From: Bin87 sp963665395
GTDB taxonomy: Bacteria; Chloroflexota; Dehalococcoidia; Lucifugimonadales; UBA3495
Length of the DNA stretch: 64,000 bases
Assembly (NCBI GenBank): GCA_963665395.2
Contig: OY762251.1
Location: forward strand, 2,728,001 to 2,792,000
Reading direction: 5' to 3'
The position numbers and the translations under genes are program-made. Shown here one piece after another: positions 48,882 to 57,413 of this stretch (positions are counted from its first letter, which is position 1; each line of letters opens with the position of its first letter). The notes below the pieces were generated by a model. The model did no database searches, was not told the DNA's origin, and saw only the letters and a list, made by a program, of their open reading frames with translations.

Positions 48882-49937
48882 ATGACTACCATGGTTGAAA
48901 CCCCAATGCTGCCGCCACCCGGCGAAACCCGAGAACTCCAGACCCGCGAGGCCATCAACGAGGCCCTGCTCCAGGAGATGCGCCGGGATGAGACCGTCAT
49001 CATCATGGGCGAGGAAATCGCCGGCGGCGCCGGCCGCGAGCACCTGGGCATTGTCGATGCCTGGGGCGGCGCCTTCCGCACCACCCGCGGCCTGATCCAG
49101 GAGTTCGGCAACGAGCGCGTGCTGGACACTCCCCTCTCCGAAGCGGCCTTCGTCGGCACCGCCATCGGCGCGGCGTCCACCGGAATGCGCGCCGTGGCCG
49201 AGCTGATGTTCGTTGACTTCGTGGGCGTCTGCATGGACCAACTCCTCAACAACGCCGCCAAGATGCGCTATATGTTCGGCGGGCAGGTCAAGGTGCCCTT
49301 CGTCATGCTGACCCGCATCGGCGCCGGCTTCGGCAGCGCGGCCCAGCATTCCGAGTCCTTCTACTCCCTGTTCAGCCACATCCCCGGCCTGAAGGGGGTC
49401 TGCCCCTCCGACGCCTACACCGCCAAAGGGCTGTTGCTGTCCGCCATCCGCGACGACGACCCGGTGGTCTTCTTCGAGCACAAGGGTCTGTACGGCGACA
49501 CCTGCCCCGTCCCCGAGGAAATGTACACTATCCCATTGGGCAAGGCCCGCACCGTGCGCCCCGGCTCCGACATCACCCTGGTGGGCATCAGCAAGATGAC
49601 CTGGGTGGCCGTGGAAGCCGCCGAGGAACTGGCGAAAGCGGGCGTCAACGCCGAGGTCATCGACCTGCTCAGCGTGTCCCCCATCGACTACGATCACGTG
49701 CTGGACTCGGTGCGGCGCACCCACCGGCTGCTGGTGGTGGACGAGGACACGCCGGTGTGCAGCATCTCCTCCGACATCTGCGCCCGCGTCGCCGAGGAAG
49801 CCTTCGACTACCTGGACGCGCCGCCCTCCCGCGTGACGCCGCCCCACACGCCGGTGCCCTACAGCCGCGCCCTGGAAAATATCTACCTGCCCAACGCGGA
49901 GCGGGTGGTGAACACAGCGCGGCGGTTGCTGGCATAA
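48882..49937 (+). CDS. 2-oxoacid (pyruvate/acetoin-type) dehydrogenase E1 beta subunit
   Basis: 351 residues, a little above the usual ~325 because of a ~20-residue N-terminal extension. TREAINEALLQEMRRDETVIIMGEEI, the ThDP/K-binding GFGSAAQHSESFYSLFSHIPGLKGVCPS and the C-terminal EVIDLLSVSPIDYDHVLDSV are standard. It should pair with the E1 alpha encoded at 45722-46731, now 2.1 kb away because of the cassettes. No E2 or E3 gene is present in the window. GGAGGCTGAAAAT precedes the ATG. Confidence 0.92.
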   Translation: MTTMVETPMLPPPGETRELQTREAINEALLQEMRRDETVIIMGEEIAGGAGREHLGIVDAWGGAFRTTRGLIQEFGNERVLDTPLSEAAFVGTAIGAASTGMRAVAELMFVDFVGVCMDQLLNNAAKMRYMFGGQVKVPFVMLTRIGAGFGSAAQHSESFYSLFSHIPGLKGVCPSDAYTAKGLLLSAIRDDDPVVFFEHKGLYGDTCPVPEEMYTIPLGKARTVRPGSDITLVGISKMTWVAVEAAEELAKAGVNAEVIDLLSVSPIDYDHVLDSVRRTHRLLVVDEDTPVCSISSDICARVAEEAFDYLDAPPSRVTPPHTPVPYSRALENIYLPNAERVVNTARRLLA

Positions 49938-49950
49938 ACAAACGATCCCG

Positions 49951-49979
49951 TAGGGGCAGGTTTGAAACCAGCCCCTACG
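49951..49979. repeat. Palindrome GTAGGGGCAGGTTTGAAACC...
   Basis: 29 bp inverted repeat just after the E1 beta stop codon, the same type as 6498-6526. Possible hairpin at the 3' end of the transcript. Confidence 0.8.
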
Positions 49980-50019
49980 GTTTTGCGCCGCTGTTGGCGC
50001 CGGTCAACGGCGCCCGGCT

Positions 50020-50176
50020 CTCACGCGTACCCGCTTTGTCATTGCGAGCGTAGCGCGGCAATCTCGTCAGCGGAGCCGGGGCTTGTTGTGAACCGCCGTC
50101 AGTACCACAACGGGATTGCCACGAATGCCTGGGGGCATTCTCGCAATGACAGATGTGGAAAGTGGGTACGCATGAG
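50020..50176. mobile_element. MITE-like element, family 4, later flanked by a family-5 insertion
   Basis: 157 bp, CTCACGCGTACCCGCTTT to GGAAAGTGGGTACGCATGAG, almost identical to 28289-28445. The left flank CGCCCGGCT reappears to the right only after the family-5 element (50181-50325) and one copy of its duplication are removed, giving a 9 bp target duplication. Confidence 0.9.
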
Positions 50177-50180
50177 CGCC

Positions 50181-50325
50181 CAGGGTCTTTCGGTTGTCAT
50201 TGCGAGGAGCGCAGCGACGTGGCAATCTCGTCGTTGGAACGGAACTGTTTGTGGTTAGCCGCAGCGCCTCGACGAGATTGCTTCGCTATGCTCGCAATGA
50301 CAAATATGAAAACCGAAAGGCCCTG
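50181..50325. mobile_element. MITE-like element, family 5, inserted at the end of a family-4 element
   Basis: 145 bp, CAGGGTCTTTCGGTTGTC to GAAAACCGAAAGGCCCTG. CATGAGCGCC is repeated directly on both sides (50171-50180, 50326-50335). That target includes the last bases of the family-4 element. No gene is seen between 49938 and 50441. Confidence 0.93.
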
Positions 50326-50441
50326 CATGAGCGCCCGGCTGCGTTGACCGGCTATCCGGCGGGCCATATAATCGCCAACGAACCGGTCACGGTGGCCGCT
50401 GGGGGAATCGCCGGGGTTGTGGCCGGCATTGGAGGGCTGGA

Positions 50442-51362
50442 ATGGCTCGTTTCGATTACCTGGAGCCGCACTCCCTTGACGAAGCGTTGGGGATGCTGGC
50501 CGAGCATGGCGACAGGGCGCGGCTGGTGGCGGGCAGCACCGACTTCCTGGTGCGTTGGCGCACCGGCGTGTGGCGTCCCGAGACCGTAGTGTGTATGCAG
50601 CACGTGCCGGGTTTAGGGGAGATCGGTTTCAACGATGATGACGGCCTCACCTTGGGCGCGTTGGTATCCGTGGAAGACATTGAACAGAACGGTATCATCC
50701 GCAGCCGTTACCCCGCGTTGGCGGCCGGCGCAACAGCCTTCGCCGGCGTGCAGGTTCGCAACCTGGCTACGGTAGTCGGGAATATCTGCAACGCCTCGCC
50801 GGCCGGCGATACTCTGCCGGCCTTGCTGGCCTACGATACGCAGTGCCGCATCGTGGGCACGGGCGGCGAACGGTGGTTGCCACTGGATGAGGTCTTCGTG
50901 GGGCCGGGGCAAACCGCTTTGGAACCGGGCGAGATCATGACGGAACTCCGTCTGCCCACCCCGGCGCCCAACACCGGCGGCCTGTACATCAAGCATAGCC
51001 CTCGGGGAGCCATGGACATATCGGCGGTGGGCGTGGCCTCGGTAGTCAGCCTGGCCGGCGACGGAACCTGCGCCCGCGTGCGTATCGCCCTGGGCGCCGT
51101 CGCGCCGACTCCCATGCGCGCCAATGGAGCCGAGGGACGCCTGGCAGGTCAGCAGCCCAACGCAGAAAATATCGCCGAAGCGGCCCGCATCGCCGCCCAG
51201 GCCTCCCGTCCCATCGCCGACGTGCGCAGCGGCGCCGACTACCGCCGGGAAATCGCGCAAGTCCTGACGGAACGCACCTTGCGCCACGCCGCGGCCACCG
51301 CCAGCGGCGACAGCCCGCCCTTTGAGGACATCCGCCGCCTGGCCGTGCAAACCGCGTGGTAA
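50442..51362 (+). CDS. Molybdenum hydroxylase FAD-binding subunit (CoxM/XdhB type)
   Basis: 306 residues. LVAGSTDFLVRWRTG and TVVGNICNASPAGDTLPALLAYD bind FAD as in CO dehydrogenase medium subunits, and the C-terminal CoxM-type domain (VRIALGAVAPTPMRANGAE) is complete. GGAGGGCTGGA precedes the ATG. First gene of a coxM-coxS-coxL-like set; it passes electrons from the Fe-S subunit to an acceptor. Confidence 0.92.
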   Translation: MARFDYLEPHSLDEALGMLAEHGDRARLVAGSTDFLVRWRTGVWRPETVVCMQHVPGLGEIGFNDDDGLTLGALVSVEDIEQNGIIRSRYPALAAGATAFAGVQVRNLATVVGNICNASPAGDTLPALLAYDTQCRIVGTGGERWLPLDEVFVGPGQTALEPGEIMTELRLPTPAPNTGGLYIKHSPRGAMDISAVGVASVVSLAGDGTCARVRIALGAVAPTPMRANGAEGRLAGQQPNAENIAEAARIAAQASRPIADVRSGADYRREIAQVLTERTLRHAAATASGDSPPFEDIRRLAVQTAW

Positions 51363-51377
51363 AACAATACCAATATC

Positions 51378-51400
51378 CCCTCTCCCTTGATGGGAGAGGG
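51378..51400. repeat. CCCTCTCCC palindrome between FAD and Fe-S subunit genes
   Basis: Perfect 9 bp inverted repeat followed by TTAGGGTGAGGGTGA, 22 bases before the coxS-type start. The AGGGTGAGGGTGA tail is the only purine-rich stretch that could act as the ribosome-binding site for that gene. Confidence 0.75.
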
Positions 51401-51422
51401 TTAGGGTGAGGGTGAAAACCTG

Positions 51423-51899
51423 ATGAAACAGCCGCTGATCCTGTCAATCAACGGCGAAAGCCGGCAGATGCTGGTGGAGCCGTTCTATTCACTGCTGGAC
51501 TGCCTGCGCGACGAGGCGCAGTTGACCGGAACCAAAAAAGGTTGCGACGAAGGCGACTGCGGCGCCTGCACCGTCCTGATGGACGGCAAGCCCGTAACGT
51601 CCTGTCTGGTGCTGGCCCACAGCGCCCATGATGCCCGGATCACCACCATCGAAGGGTTGGCCGGCGTCGATAGCCTCAGCCCGGTGCAGAAGGCATTCGT
51701 GGAACACGGCGGATTGCAATGCGGTTTCTGCATCCCCGGCCTGATCATGTCGGCTACCGGGTTTTTGCAGGAGAACCCCAATCCAACCGAGGAAGACGTG
51801 CGCTTCGCCATTGGCGGCAACCTGTGTCGCTGCACCGGGTACGCTCGGGTGGTGGAGGCCATCATGGCCGCCGCCGCAGAAATGCGAAGCGCCGGCTAA
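51423..51899 (+). CDS. Molybdenum hydroxylase [2Fe-2S] subunit (CoxS/XdhC type)
   Basis: 158 residues. The plant-ferredoxin cluster is Cys41-x4-Cys46-x2-Cys49 and Cys61 (KGCDEGDCGACTVLM...SC), and the second cluster is in QCGFCIPGLIM and NLCRCTGY. This is the full CoxS plan. It carries electrons from the molybdenum centre to FAD. The ATG at 51423 follows a palindrome-derived purine stretch. Confidence 0.95.
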   Translation: MKQPLILSINGESRQMLVEPFYSLLDCLRDEAQLTGTKKGCDEGDCGACTVLMDGKPVTSCLVLAHSAHDARITTIEGLAGVDSLSPVQKAFVEHGGLQCGFCIPGLIMSATGFLQENPNPTEEDVRFAIGGNLCRCTGYARVVEAIMAAAAEMRSAG

Positions 51900-51932
51900 T
51901 CCGTCCACCCTGACACTACGGAGGAATTTGGA

Positions 51933-54218
51933 ATGACTACGACGCAGTTCAAAGTCCTGGAAAGAAACCATCCTCGGGTGGACGCTCACGACAAGGTCAC
52001 CGGACGGGCCACCTACGCCTCCGACGTGTACCTGCCGGGGATGCTGGCCTGCAAACTGCTGCCCAGCGCGCGCAATCATGCTCGCATCACGCGGCTGGAT
52101 ACCAGCAAGGCCGCCGCTCTGCCGGGCGTGCGGTGCATCGTTACGGGCGTGGATTTCCCCGACATCCGTTACGGCTCAGGAGCATTGCGCGACCGCTACG
52201 TGATGCCCCGCGAGGTGGTGAACTTCGTCGGCGAGCCCATCGCCGCGGTGGCGGCCGACGACGAGGCAACCGCCCAGGAGGCCATCGAACTCATCGAAGT
52301 GGAGTACGAGGATCTGCCGTCGGTGGTCAACCCCCTGGCCGCCATGGGCGACCACGCCGCCACCGTGCATCCTGAGTTGGAGAGCTACGAAGGCTACGGC
52401 TTCGAGCTGGGCCACAACGTCAGCACTCTGTTGGACGCCGACCGGGGCGACGTGGAGCAGGCGTTCCAGGATGCCGACCTTGTCGTTGAGGACGTGTACC
52501 GCTCCCAGGGCATCAACCAGGGTTTCCTGGAACCCATGGCCTGCGTCGCCGATGTCGAACCCAACGGCCGGCTGGTGATCTACGCCTCCACCCAGGGGCC
52601 ATACCAGATCCGCGCCGCCCTGGCGGCCGTGCTGGAGATGCCGGTGTCGCGCATCCGCGTGGTGGCGATGGAACTGGGCGGCGGATTTGGAGCAAAATTG
52701 CGGTTGACTTTCGAGGCCTTTGCCGCTCTCCTCGCCATGAAAACCGGACGCCCGGTCAAGCTGGTCAACACCCGGGAAGAAGTGTTCACCATGAACGGCC
52801 CGCGCCTGCCGGTGACCAACTACATCCGCTCCGGCGTGATGCGCGACGGCACCATCACGGCGCGGGAGGCGTACACCATCTTCGACGTCGGCGCGTACCT
52901 CGGCGCCGGCCCCAACTCCGGCATCGGCCACGGCATCGGCGCGTACCGTGTGCCCAACTTCCGGCTGCGCTCCTACGGCGTTTATACCAACAAGATTTAC
53001 GTCGGTTCCTACCGGGCGTCCGGCGTAGCGGACATGACCTTCGCCGTGGAATCTCACATGGACCACATCGCCCACGAGCTGGGCATCGACCCCTTTGACC
53101 TGCGAGTGCATAACGCCCTGCGCGAAGGCGACGTGTCGGTGAGCGGCGCGGTGGTGCCCACCAACGGCCTCATGGAAACCCTGGCGGCCATCAAGGAAAA
53201 GATGGACTGGCCCCGCCAGCTGGAGGACGGCCACGGCCTGGGCCTCGCCCTGTGCGAATGGCGCAGCGGCAGCGGCCCGTCCACCGCCGCCATCAGCGTG
53301 AACGACGACGGCACCGTGAGCCTGCTCACCGGCTCCACCGACATCTCCGGCAGCGACACCTCGCTGGCCGCCATCGCCGCCGAAGCCCTGGGCATCCCCA
53401 TGGCTAGCGTCATCGTCGCCAAGCGGGATACCGACATGGCGCCCTACACCGGGCAGTCGGGCGGCAGCCGGGTCGTGTACAGCCAGGGCACGGCGGTATT
53501 TCGGGCGGCGCAGGACACCATTCAGAAGCTGACTGCCCTGGCCTCGGAGCGGCTGGGCGTACCCGAGGACGCCCTTGGTTCCGAAGACGGGCGCATCTAC
53601 GTTCTGGACAACGAACCCCAGGGGATGACTTTCGCCCAACTGGCGGCGGCCAGCATCACCTCCCGAGGCGGTCCCATCATCGGCACGGCGGCGCTCTCCA
53701 GCATGCCCTACACGCCCGTATTCGCCGCCCAGGCCGCCGAGGTCAAGGTGGACCGGGACACCGGCCAGGTCAAGGTGCTCCGTTACGTCCAGGCCCAGGA
53801 CGTGGGCACGGCCATCAACCCCATGGCCGTCGAAGGCCAGCTCGACGGCGGCGTGGTGCAGGGTATCGGGCGCGCCCTGACCGAAGATCAGCAATTCGAC
53901 CCGGACACCGGCGCGGTGCGCAACCCGTCCTTCGCTTCGTACCTGATGCCCCTCGCCATCGACCTGCCGGAGTCGGAAATCGTGCTGGTGAATGTGCCGG
54001 CGCCCGATGGCCCCTTCGGCGCCCGCGCCGTGGCCGAACCGCCCGGTTTCGGCCCGCCGGCCGCCATCGCCAACGCGGTGTACGACGCCGTCGGAGTGCG
54101 GGTCAAGGAACTGCCGCTGTCCGGCGAGCGGGTGTTGGCGGCGCTGAATGGCGAGGATAAGGACATACCCTTTGACGTCGACACCCTGCGGCGCGCCGAA
54201 GGCATCACCACGGATTAG
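51933..54218 (+). CDS. Molybdenum hydroxylase large subunit (CoxL/XdhA-like), non-CO-type active site
   Basis: 761 residues, right size for the molybdopterin cytosine dinucleotide-binding subunit. ELGGGFGAKLRLTFEAFAALLA and SGGSRVVYSQGTAVF are cofactor regions, and GARAVAEPPGFGPPAAI holds the C-terminal catalytic Glu. The active-site loop reads VGSYRASGVADM. Form I CO dehydrogenases have AYxCSFR and form II AYRGAGR, so this is neither; a hydroxylase of an aldehyde, purine or other organic substrate is more likely. ACGGAGGAATTTGGA precedes the ATG. Confidence 0.93.
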   Translation: MTTTQFKVLERNHPRVDAHDKVTGRATYASDVYLPGMLACKLLPSARNHARITRLDTSKAAALPGVRCIVTGVDFPDIRYGSGALRDRYVMPREVVNFVGEPIAAVAADDEATAQEAIELIEVEYEDLPSVVNPLAAMGDHAATVHPELESYEGYGFELGHNVSTLLDADRGDVEQAFQDADLVVEDVYRSQGINQGFLEPMACVADVEPNGRLVIYASTQGPYQIRAALAAVLEMPVSRIRVVAMELGGGFGAKLRLTFEAFAALLAMKTGRPVKLVNTREEVFTMNGPRLPVTNYIRSGVMRDGTITAREAYTIFDVGAYLGAGPNSGIGHGIGAYRVPNFRLRSYGVYTNKIYVGSYRASGVADMTFAVESHMDHIAHELGIDPFDLRVHNALREGDVSVSGAVVPTNGLMETLAAIKEKMDWPRQLEDGHGLGLALCEWRSGSGPSTAAISVNDDGTVSLLTGSTDISGSDTSLAAIAAEALGIPMASVIVAKRDTDMAPYTGQSGGSRVVYSQGTAVFRAAQDTIQKLTALASERLGVPEDALGSEDGRIYVLDNEPQGMTFAQLAAASITSRGGPIIGTAALSSMPYTPVFAAQAAEVKVDRDTGQVKVLRYVQAQDVGTAINPMAVEGQLDGGVVQGIGRALTEDQQFDPDTGAVRNPSFASYLMPLAIDLPESEIVLVNVPAPDGPFGARAVAEPPGFGPPAAIANAVYDAVGVRVKELPLSGERVLAALNGEDKDIPFDVDTLRRAEGITTD

Positions 54219-54298
54219 CGATTTGAACGCATTGGCCATTGCTGGGGCGGGTTTGGAACCCGCCCCACGTTTGCGCTAGGCTACCGGAGCGGGGCGGG

Positions 54299-55525
54299 AT
54301 GCACTCTGCCGCTGCCCAGCCCTTGGCGAGCAATTACCGCTGGGTGATGGCCGCTCTTTCGCTGGCTGCCCACCTGGTCTTGGGGTTGAACCTTTTCGGC
54401 ATTTCCCCGTTGTTGCCGCTCATCATTGCGGACTATCAGATCAGCCGGGTAGCCGCCGGGATGCTGATTTCGCTGCCCATGCTGGTCGGCGCCGTTCTGG
54501 GCATACCGGGCGGGATGCTGGTGTCCGCCATCGGCGTGCGTCGGGCGAACCTCGCAGGTTGGACCGCGATGGCAGTCCTGGCGTTGTCCTTCCTGGCCCC
54601 AAACTTCGGGGCAATGCTTTGTCTCCGTCTCGCCTATGGGGTCGGGCTGGCCATGACCGTCACCGCCACCGGCCCCCTGCTCATGGGCTGGTTCTCGCCG
54701 AAAGAAGTGCTCGTGATGAATGCCCTCAACACCGCATTGGTAAGCCTGGGTGTAGCTATCTCAGTGGCCGGCGCGGCTCCGTTGGCTGCCCTGACGGACT
54801 GGAAAATTGCGATGAGCCTTTTCGGCGCGCTGGGTGTGGCTGGAGCTGTAGCATGGGCCGTTGCGGGGCGGGACGCGCCTTTCAGCGGTTCGCGCCCGGC
54901 GCCGATTACGTTGCGTCAAACCTGGGGAGTGTTGCGGGGCCGCACGGTGGTCCTGTTGGTTCTGACCGATGCCGGTGTCCTCGTGCAATACACTGCGTTG
55001 ACGGGTTGGCTGCCAACCTTTTTCAACGAGCATCGCAGTATGTCCCTTGCCGAAGCGGGTTTGGTAACCGGCGTGCTCCCCTTTATTGGGGTATTCGCCG
55101 TTTTGCTTGGCGGCGCGTTGCCGCTGCGCTTCGGCTCCGCCCGTCCTATCTTCCTGATTTCCGGCGTTGCCGCCGCATTGGGCGGCATCGGGACTTTTCT
55201 GCTGCCTGGAACCGTCGCCATCTACGTCGCCGCGGCGGTGCTCGGGTTCGGCTCCTGGTTCTATGTGCCGATGTTGCTCACCTTGCCCCTCCGTATGAGC
55301 GACATCACACCCCAGAACCTGGCGGTAATCTATGGCTCGATTATGACCTTTTCCGGAATCGCCATGTTCGTCTCGCCAATTCTGGCCGGAGCTTTCCGAG
55401 ATATTTCAGGCTCCTTTTTGCCGGGCTTCCTCGCCTGCTGGGCCATGAGTTGGACGGCAGTATTGGCCGGCGTCCTGTTGCCCCGCGAAGTCACCCGCGC
55501 GCCGGCGTCTCCGGAGTCACGCTGA
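54299..55525 (+). CDS. Major facilitator superfamily transporter
   Basis: 408 residues with 12 predicted membrane helices. The layout (WVMAALSLAAHLVLGLNLFGISPLLPLI, GVRRANLAGW between helices 2 and 3, a long central loop after AVAGRDAPF) is MFS. It resembles CynX/NimT-like transporters, but the substrate is unknown. The ATG at 54299 follows GGGGCGGG; an upstream in-frame ATG at 54239 overlaps a palindrome. It may serve the adjacent hydroxylase, an inference from position. Confidence 0.85.
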   Translation: MHSAAAQPLASNYRWVMAALSLAAHLVLGLNLFGISPLLPLIIADYQISRVAAGMLISLPMLVGAVLGIPGGMLVSAIGVRRANLAGWTAMAVLALSFLAPNFGAMLCLRLAYGVGLAMTVTATGPLLMGWFSPKEVLVMNALNTALVSLGVAISVAGAAPLAALTDWKIAMSLFGALGVAGAVAWAVAGRDAPFSGSRPAPITLRQTWGVLRGRTVVLLVLTDAGVLVQYTALTGWLPTFFNEHRSMSLAEAGLVTGVLPFIGVFAVLLGGALPLRFGSARPIFLISGVAAALGGIGTFLLPGTVAIYVAAAVLGFGSWFYVPMLLTLPLRMSDITPQNLAVIYGSIMTFSGIAMFVSPILAGAFRDISGSFLPGFLACWAMSWTAVLAGVLLPREVTRAPASPESR

Positions 55526-55536
55526 GACGCAAAGTA

Positions 55537-55569
55537 ATCGCCCCCGTTGCCGACAGGAACAGGGGCGAT
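55537..55569. terminator. Hairpin between convergent genes
   Basis: ATCGCCCC and GGGGCGAT form an 8 bp stem around a 17-base loop. It lies 12 bases after the MFS stop and 22 bases from the stop of the convergent small gene at 55591. There is no clear T-run. Confidence 0.45.
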
Positions 55570-55590
55570 GCTGGGCGCTTCTGAGCCGGC

Positions 55591-55842
55591 TTAATGCGCG
55601 TGTTCCGCATCCGGAGGCCGGTTGTGGATGGCCTTGGTGCCCTTCTTGAAGATGCACTTGCGGATGTTGTTCTCCAGCTCGGTGGGATCGTCCACACCGG
55701 GGTAGCGCGCCTGGGCTTCCGGGCTGCTCAAGTACTCAATCATTTTCTGGAGAACTTCGTCCTCAGATTCCCCGATGACGACGGTGCGGTCCCGGGGATC
55801 GGAAAGGAAGTTGCTGGGCCTGGCGTAGTAAATGTCGGGCAT
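55591..55842 (-). CDS. Small hypothetical protein
   Basis: 83 residues: MPDIYYARPSNFLSDPRDRTVVIGESEDEVLQKMIEYL, then a polar C-terminus ending PPDAEHAH. Soluble and acidic; the family is not recognised. GGAGGAAACC directly precedes the ATG at 55842, which makes it a credible gene. A tandem repeat array begins about 80 bases upstream. Confidence 0.6.
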   Translation of the reverse strand: MPDIYYARPSNFLSDPRDRTVVIGESEDEVLQKMIEYLSSPEAQARYPGVDDPTELENNIRKCIFKKGTKAIHNRPPDAEHAH

Positions 55843-55925
55843 GGTTTCCTCCTCCGGTGGCAGGGCTGCCAATCTACCAATTGGCGGTCACAAGCAGTAG
55901 CAGATTGATACACTAAAATCCGCCC

Positions 55926-56474
55926 GGTTGTCAATATTGCCCGCCGCTCTCACGCGCACCCGCTTCCCTCAAACTGTCATTGCGAGCGCAGCGTGGCAAT
56001 CTCGTCGCCGGAGCAAACATCGCTCACTCGTCGAGATTGCCATCCGCCGGAGGCGGACTACGCTCCTCGCAATGACAAAGTGGGTACGCATGAGGGTTGT
56101 CAATATTGCCCGCCGCTCTCACGCGCACCCACTTCCCTCAAACTGTCATTGCGAGCGCAGCGTGGCAATCTCGTCGCCGGAGCAAACATCGCTCACCCGT
56201 CGAGATTGCCATCCGCCGGAGGCGGACTACGCTCCTCGCAATGACAAAGTGGGTACGCATGAGGGTTGTCAATATTGCCCGCCGCTCTCACGCGCACCCA
56301 CTTCCCTCAAACTGTCATTGCGAGCGCAGCGTGGCAATCTCGTCGCCGGAGCAAACATCGCTCACTCGTCGAGATTGCCATCCGCCGGAGGCGGACTACG
56401 CTCCTCGCAATGACAAAGTGGGTACGCATGAGGGTTGTCAATATTGCCCGCCGCTCTCACGCGCACCCACTTCC
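55926..56474. repeat. 169 bp tandem array of a family-4 element (3.25 copies)
   Basis: Units at 55926-56094, 56095-56263 and 56264-56432 plus 42 bp of a fourth. Each has a 23 bp lead (GGTTGTCAATATTGCCCG...) and a 146 bp family-4 element (CTCACGCGCACCC ... GGGTACGCATGAG) with the GTCATTGCGAGCG inverted repeat. The units differ by only a few bases. No coding role is likely. Confidence 0.93.
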
Positions 56475-56564
56475 CGCGCCCGGCAAGCCGCCGGGCAGTT
56501 GAGTATCTCCGTACCGGATGCTGCTGCTGCGGTCGGTGTGGGGGTTCACCAACCGGAAAACCCG

Positions 56565-57284
56565 CTATCCCTCTCCCCCACGGAGCCGCTCTTCCAACTC
56601 GCGGATGCGGGCCTCGGCGGCCTCGGCCTGGTCTTCGGCGGCAGCGGCCCGGGCCTCCGCTGCCACTCGCTTGTCAATCGTCAGCCCCGTCGCTGGATCC
56701 AGCACGTCAAACTCCTGCCTGCCGTCCCAGGCGAACACCACGTCCAGCAACTCGCTGTACCCCCGCTCTTGACCACCTTCCCCATACTCCGGCGGATACT
56801 CCTCATACTCCCCGTTCACCAGTCGCTCCCCGGTTATCGCCCGTCCGTACAACTCCCCACCCGTCGGGTCAAGGCGCCAGTATTCCTGGACGCCAATGCG
56901 TTGGTACAACTCCCGCTTCGGGCCCAGGTCGTTCGCCGCCGTGCTCGGCGACGCCACTTCCATCACGAAGTCCGGCGCCTTCCCCACTTCCCAAATCCAG
57001 TAGTTGGGCAGGCCCTCCCGGATCCCCGCGCTGTTCACGTCAAAAGCGATGAGCAAGTCCGGCCCCACCCGACGGTTGCCGTCGGTGATGTCGTAGGAGA
57101 TGAACACCGTTCCCGAGATGAACACGTCGGGCCGGTCTTCGTAGCGCTCTCTCAGCAGATGGGCGATGCGGTAAATGGGGCGATCCTGGAGCATACCGTC
57201 CTCTACACGTTCCTTCTCCTCGTAGAAAATATCGGGGAGGGTTCTGACTTGCCAGGCGTTGGTGATAATGCGGGTGGCGGCCAT
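56565..57284 (-). CDS. Uma2 family protein with C-terminal coiled coil
   Basis: 239 residues. The nuclease-like core shows RVGPDLLIAFDV, DFVMEVASPSTAANDLGPKRELYQRIGVQEYWRLDP. After ~195 comes an Ala/Glu-rich coiled coil (ARAAAAEDQAEAAEARIREL). It is a different subgroup from the three Uma2 genes at 32.9-34.7 kb. GGAGACGTTTCCC precedes ATG 57284. Divergent from gatB. Confidence 0.88.
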   Translation of the reverse strand: MAATRIITNAWQVRTLPDIFYEEKERVEDGMLQDRPIYRIAHLLRERYEDRPDVFISGTVFISYDITDGNRRVGPDLLIAFDVNSAGIREGLPNYWIWEVGKAPDFVMEVASPSTAANDLGPKRELYQRIGVQEYWRLDPTGGELYGRAITGERLVNGEYEEYPPEYGEGGQERGYSELLDVVFAWDGRQEFDVLDPATGLTIDKRVAAEARAAAAEDQAEAAEARIRELEERLRGGEG

Positions 57285-57413
57285 GGGAAACGTCTCCGAC
57301 CACAGTATTCTCCGACGATTTTACCCGATGTTCCCGCGCTTTTCCAAAGCGGGGTCAACCGGCTTTCCTGCTATACTGATTGCCAATCTCCACAGAAACC
57401 GGGAACGTCTCTT

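Noticed and set aside
51933..54218. Aerobic CO dehydrogenase
   Set aside because: The active-site loop SYRASG fits neither form I nor form II.
52176..54239. 687-codon open frame opposite the CoxL-like gene
   Set aside because: Same effect: codon bias of the true gene leaves the opposite strand open; no recognisable motif.
56097..57413. 439-residue N-terminal extension of GatB
   Set aside because: The extension runs through a tandem mobile repeat and antisense of a Uma2 gene; GatB homology begins at MQYETVIGLEV.
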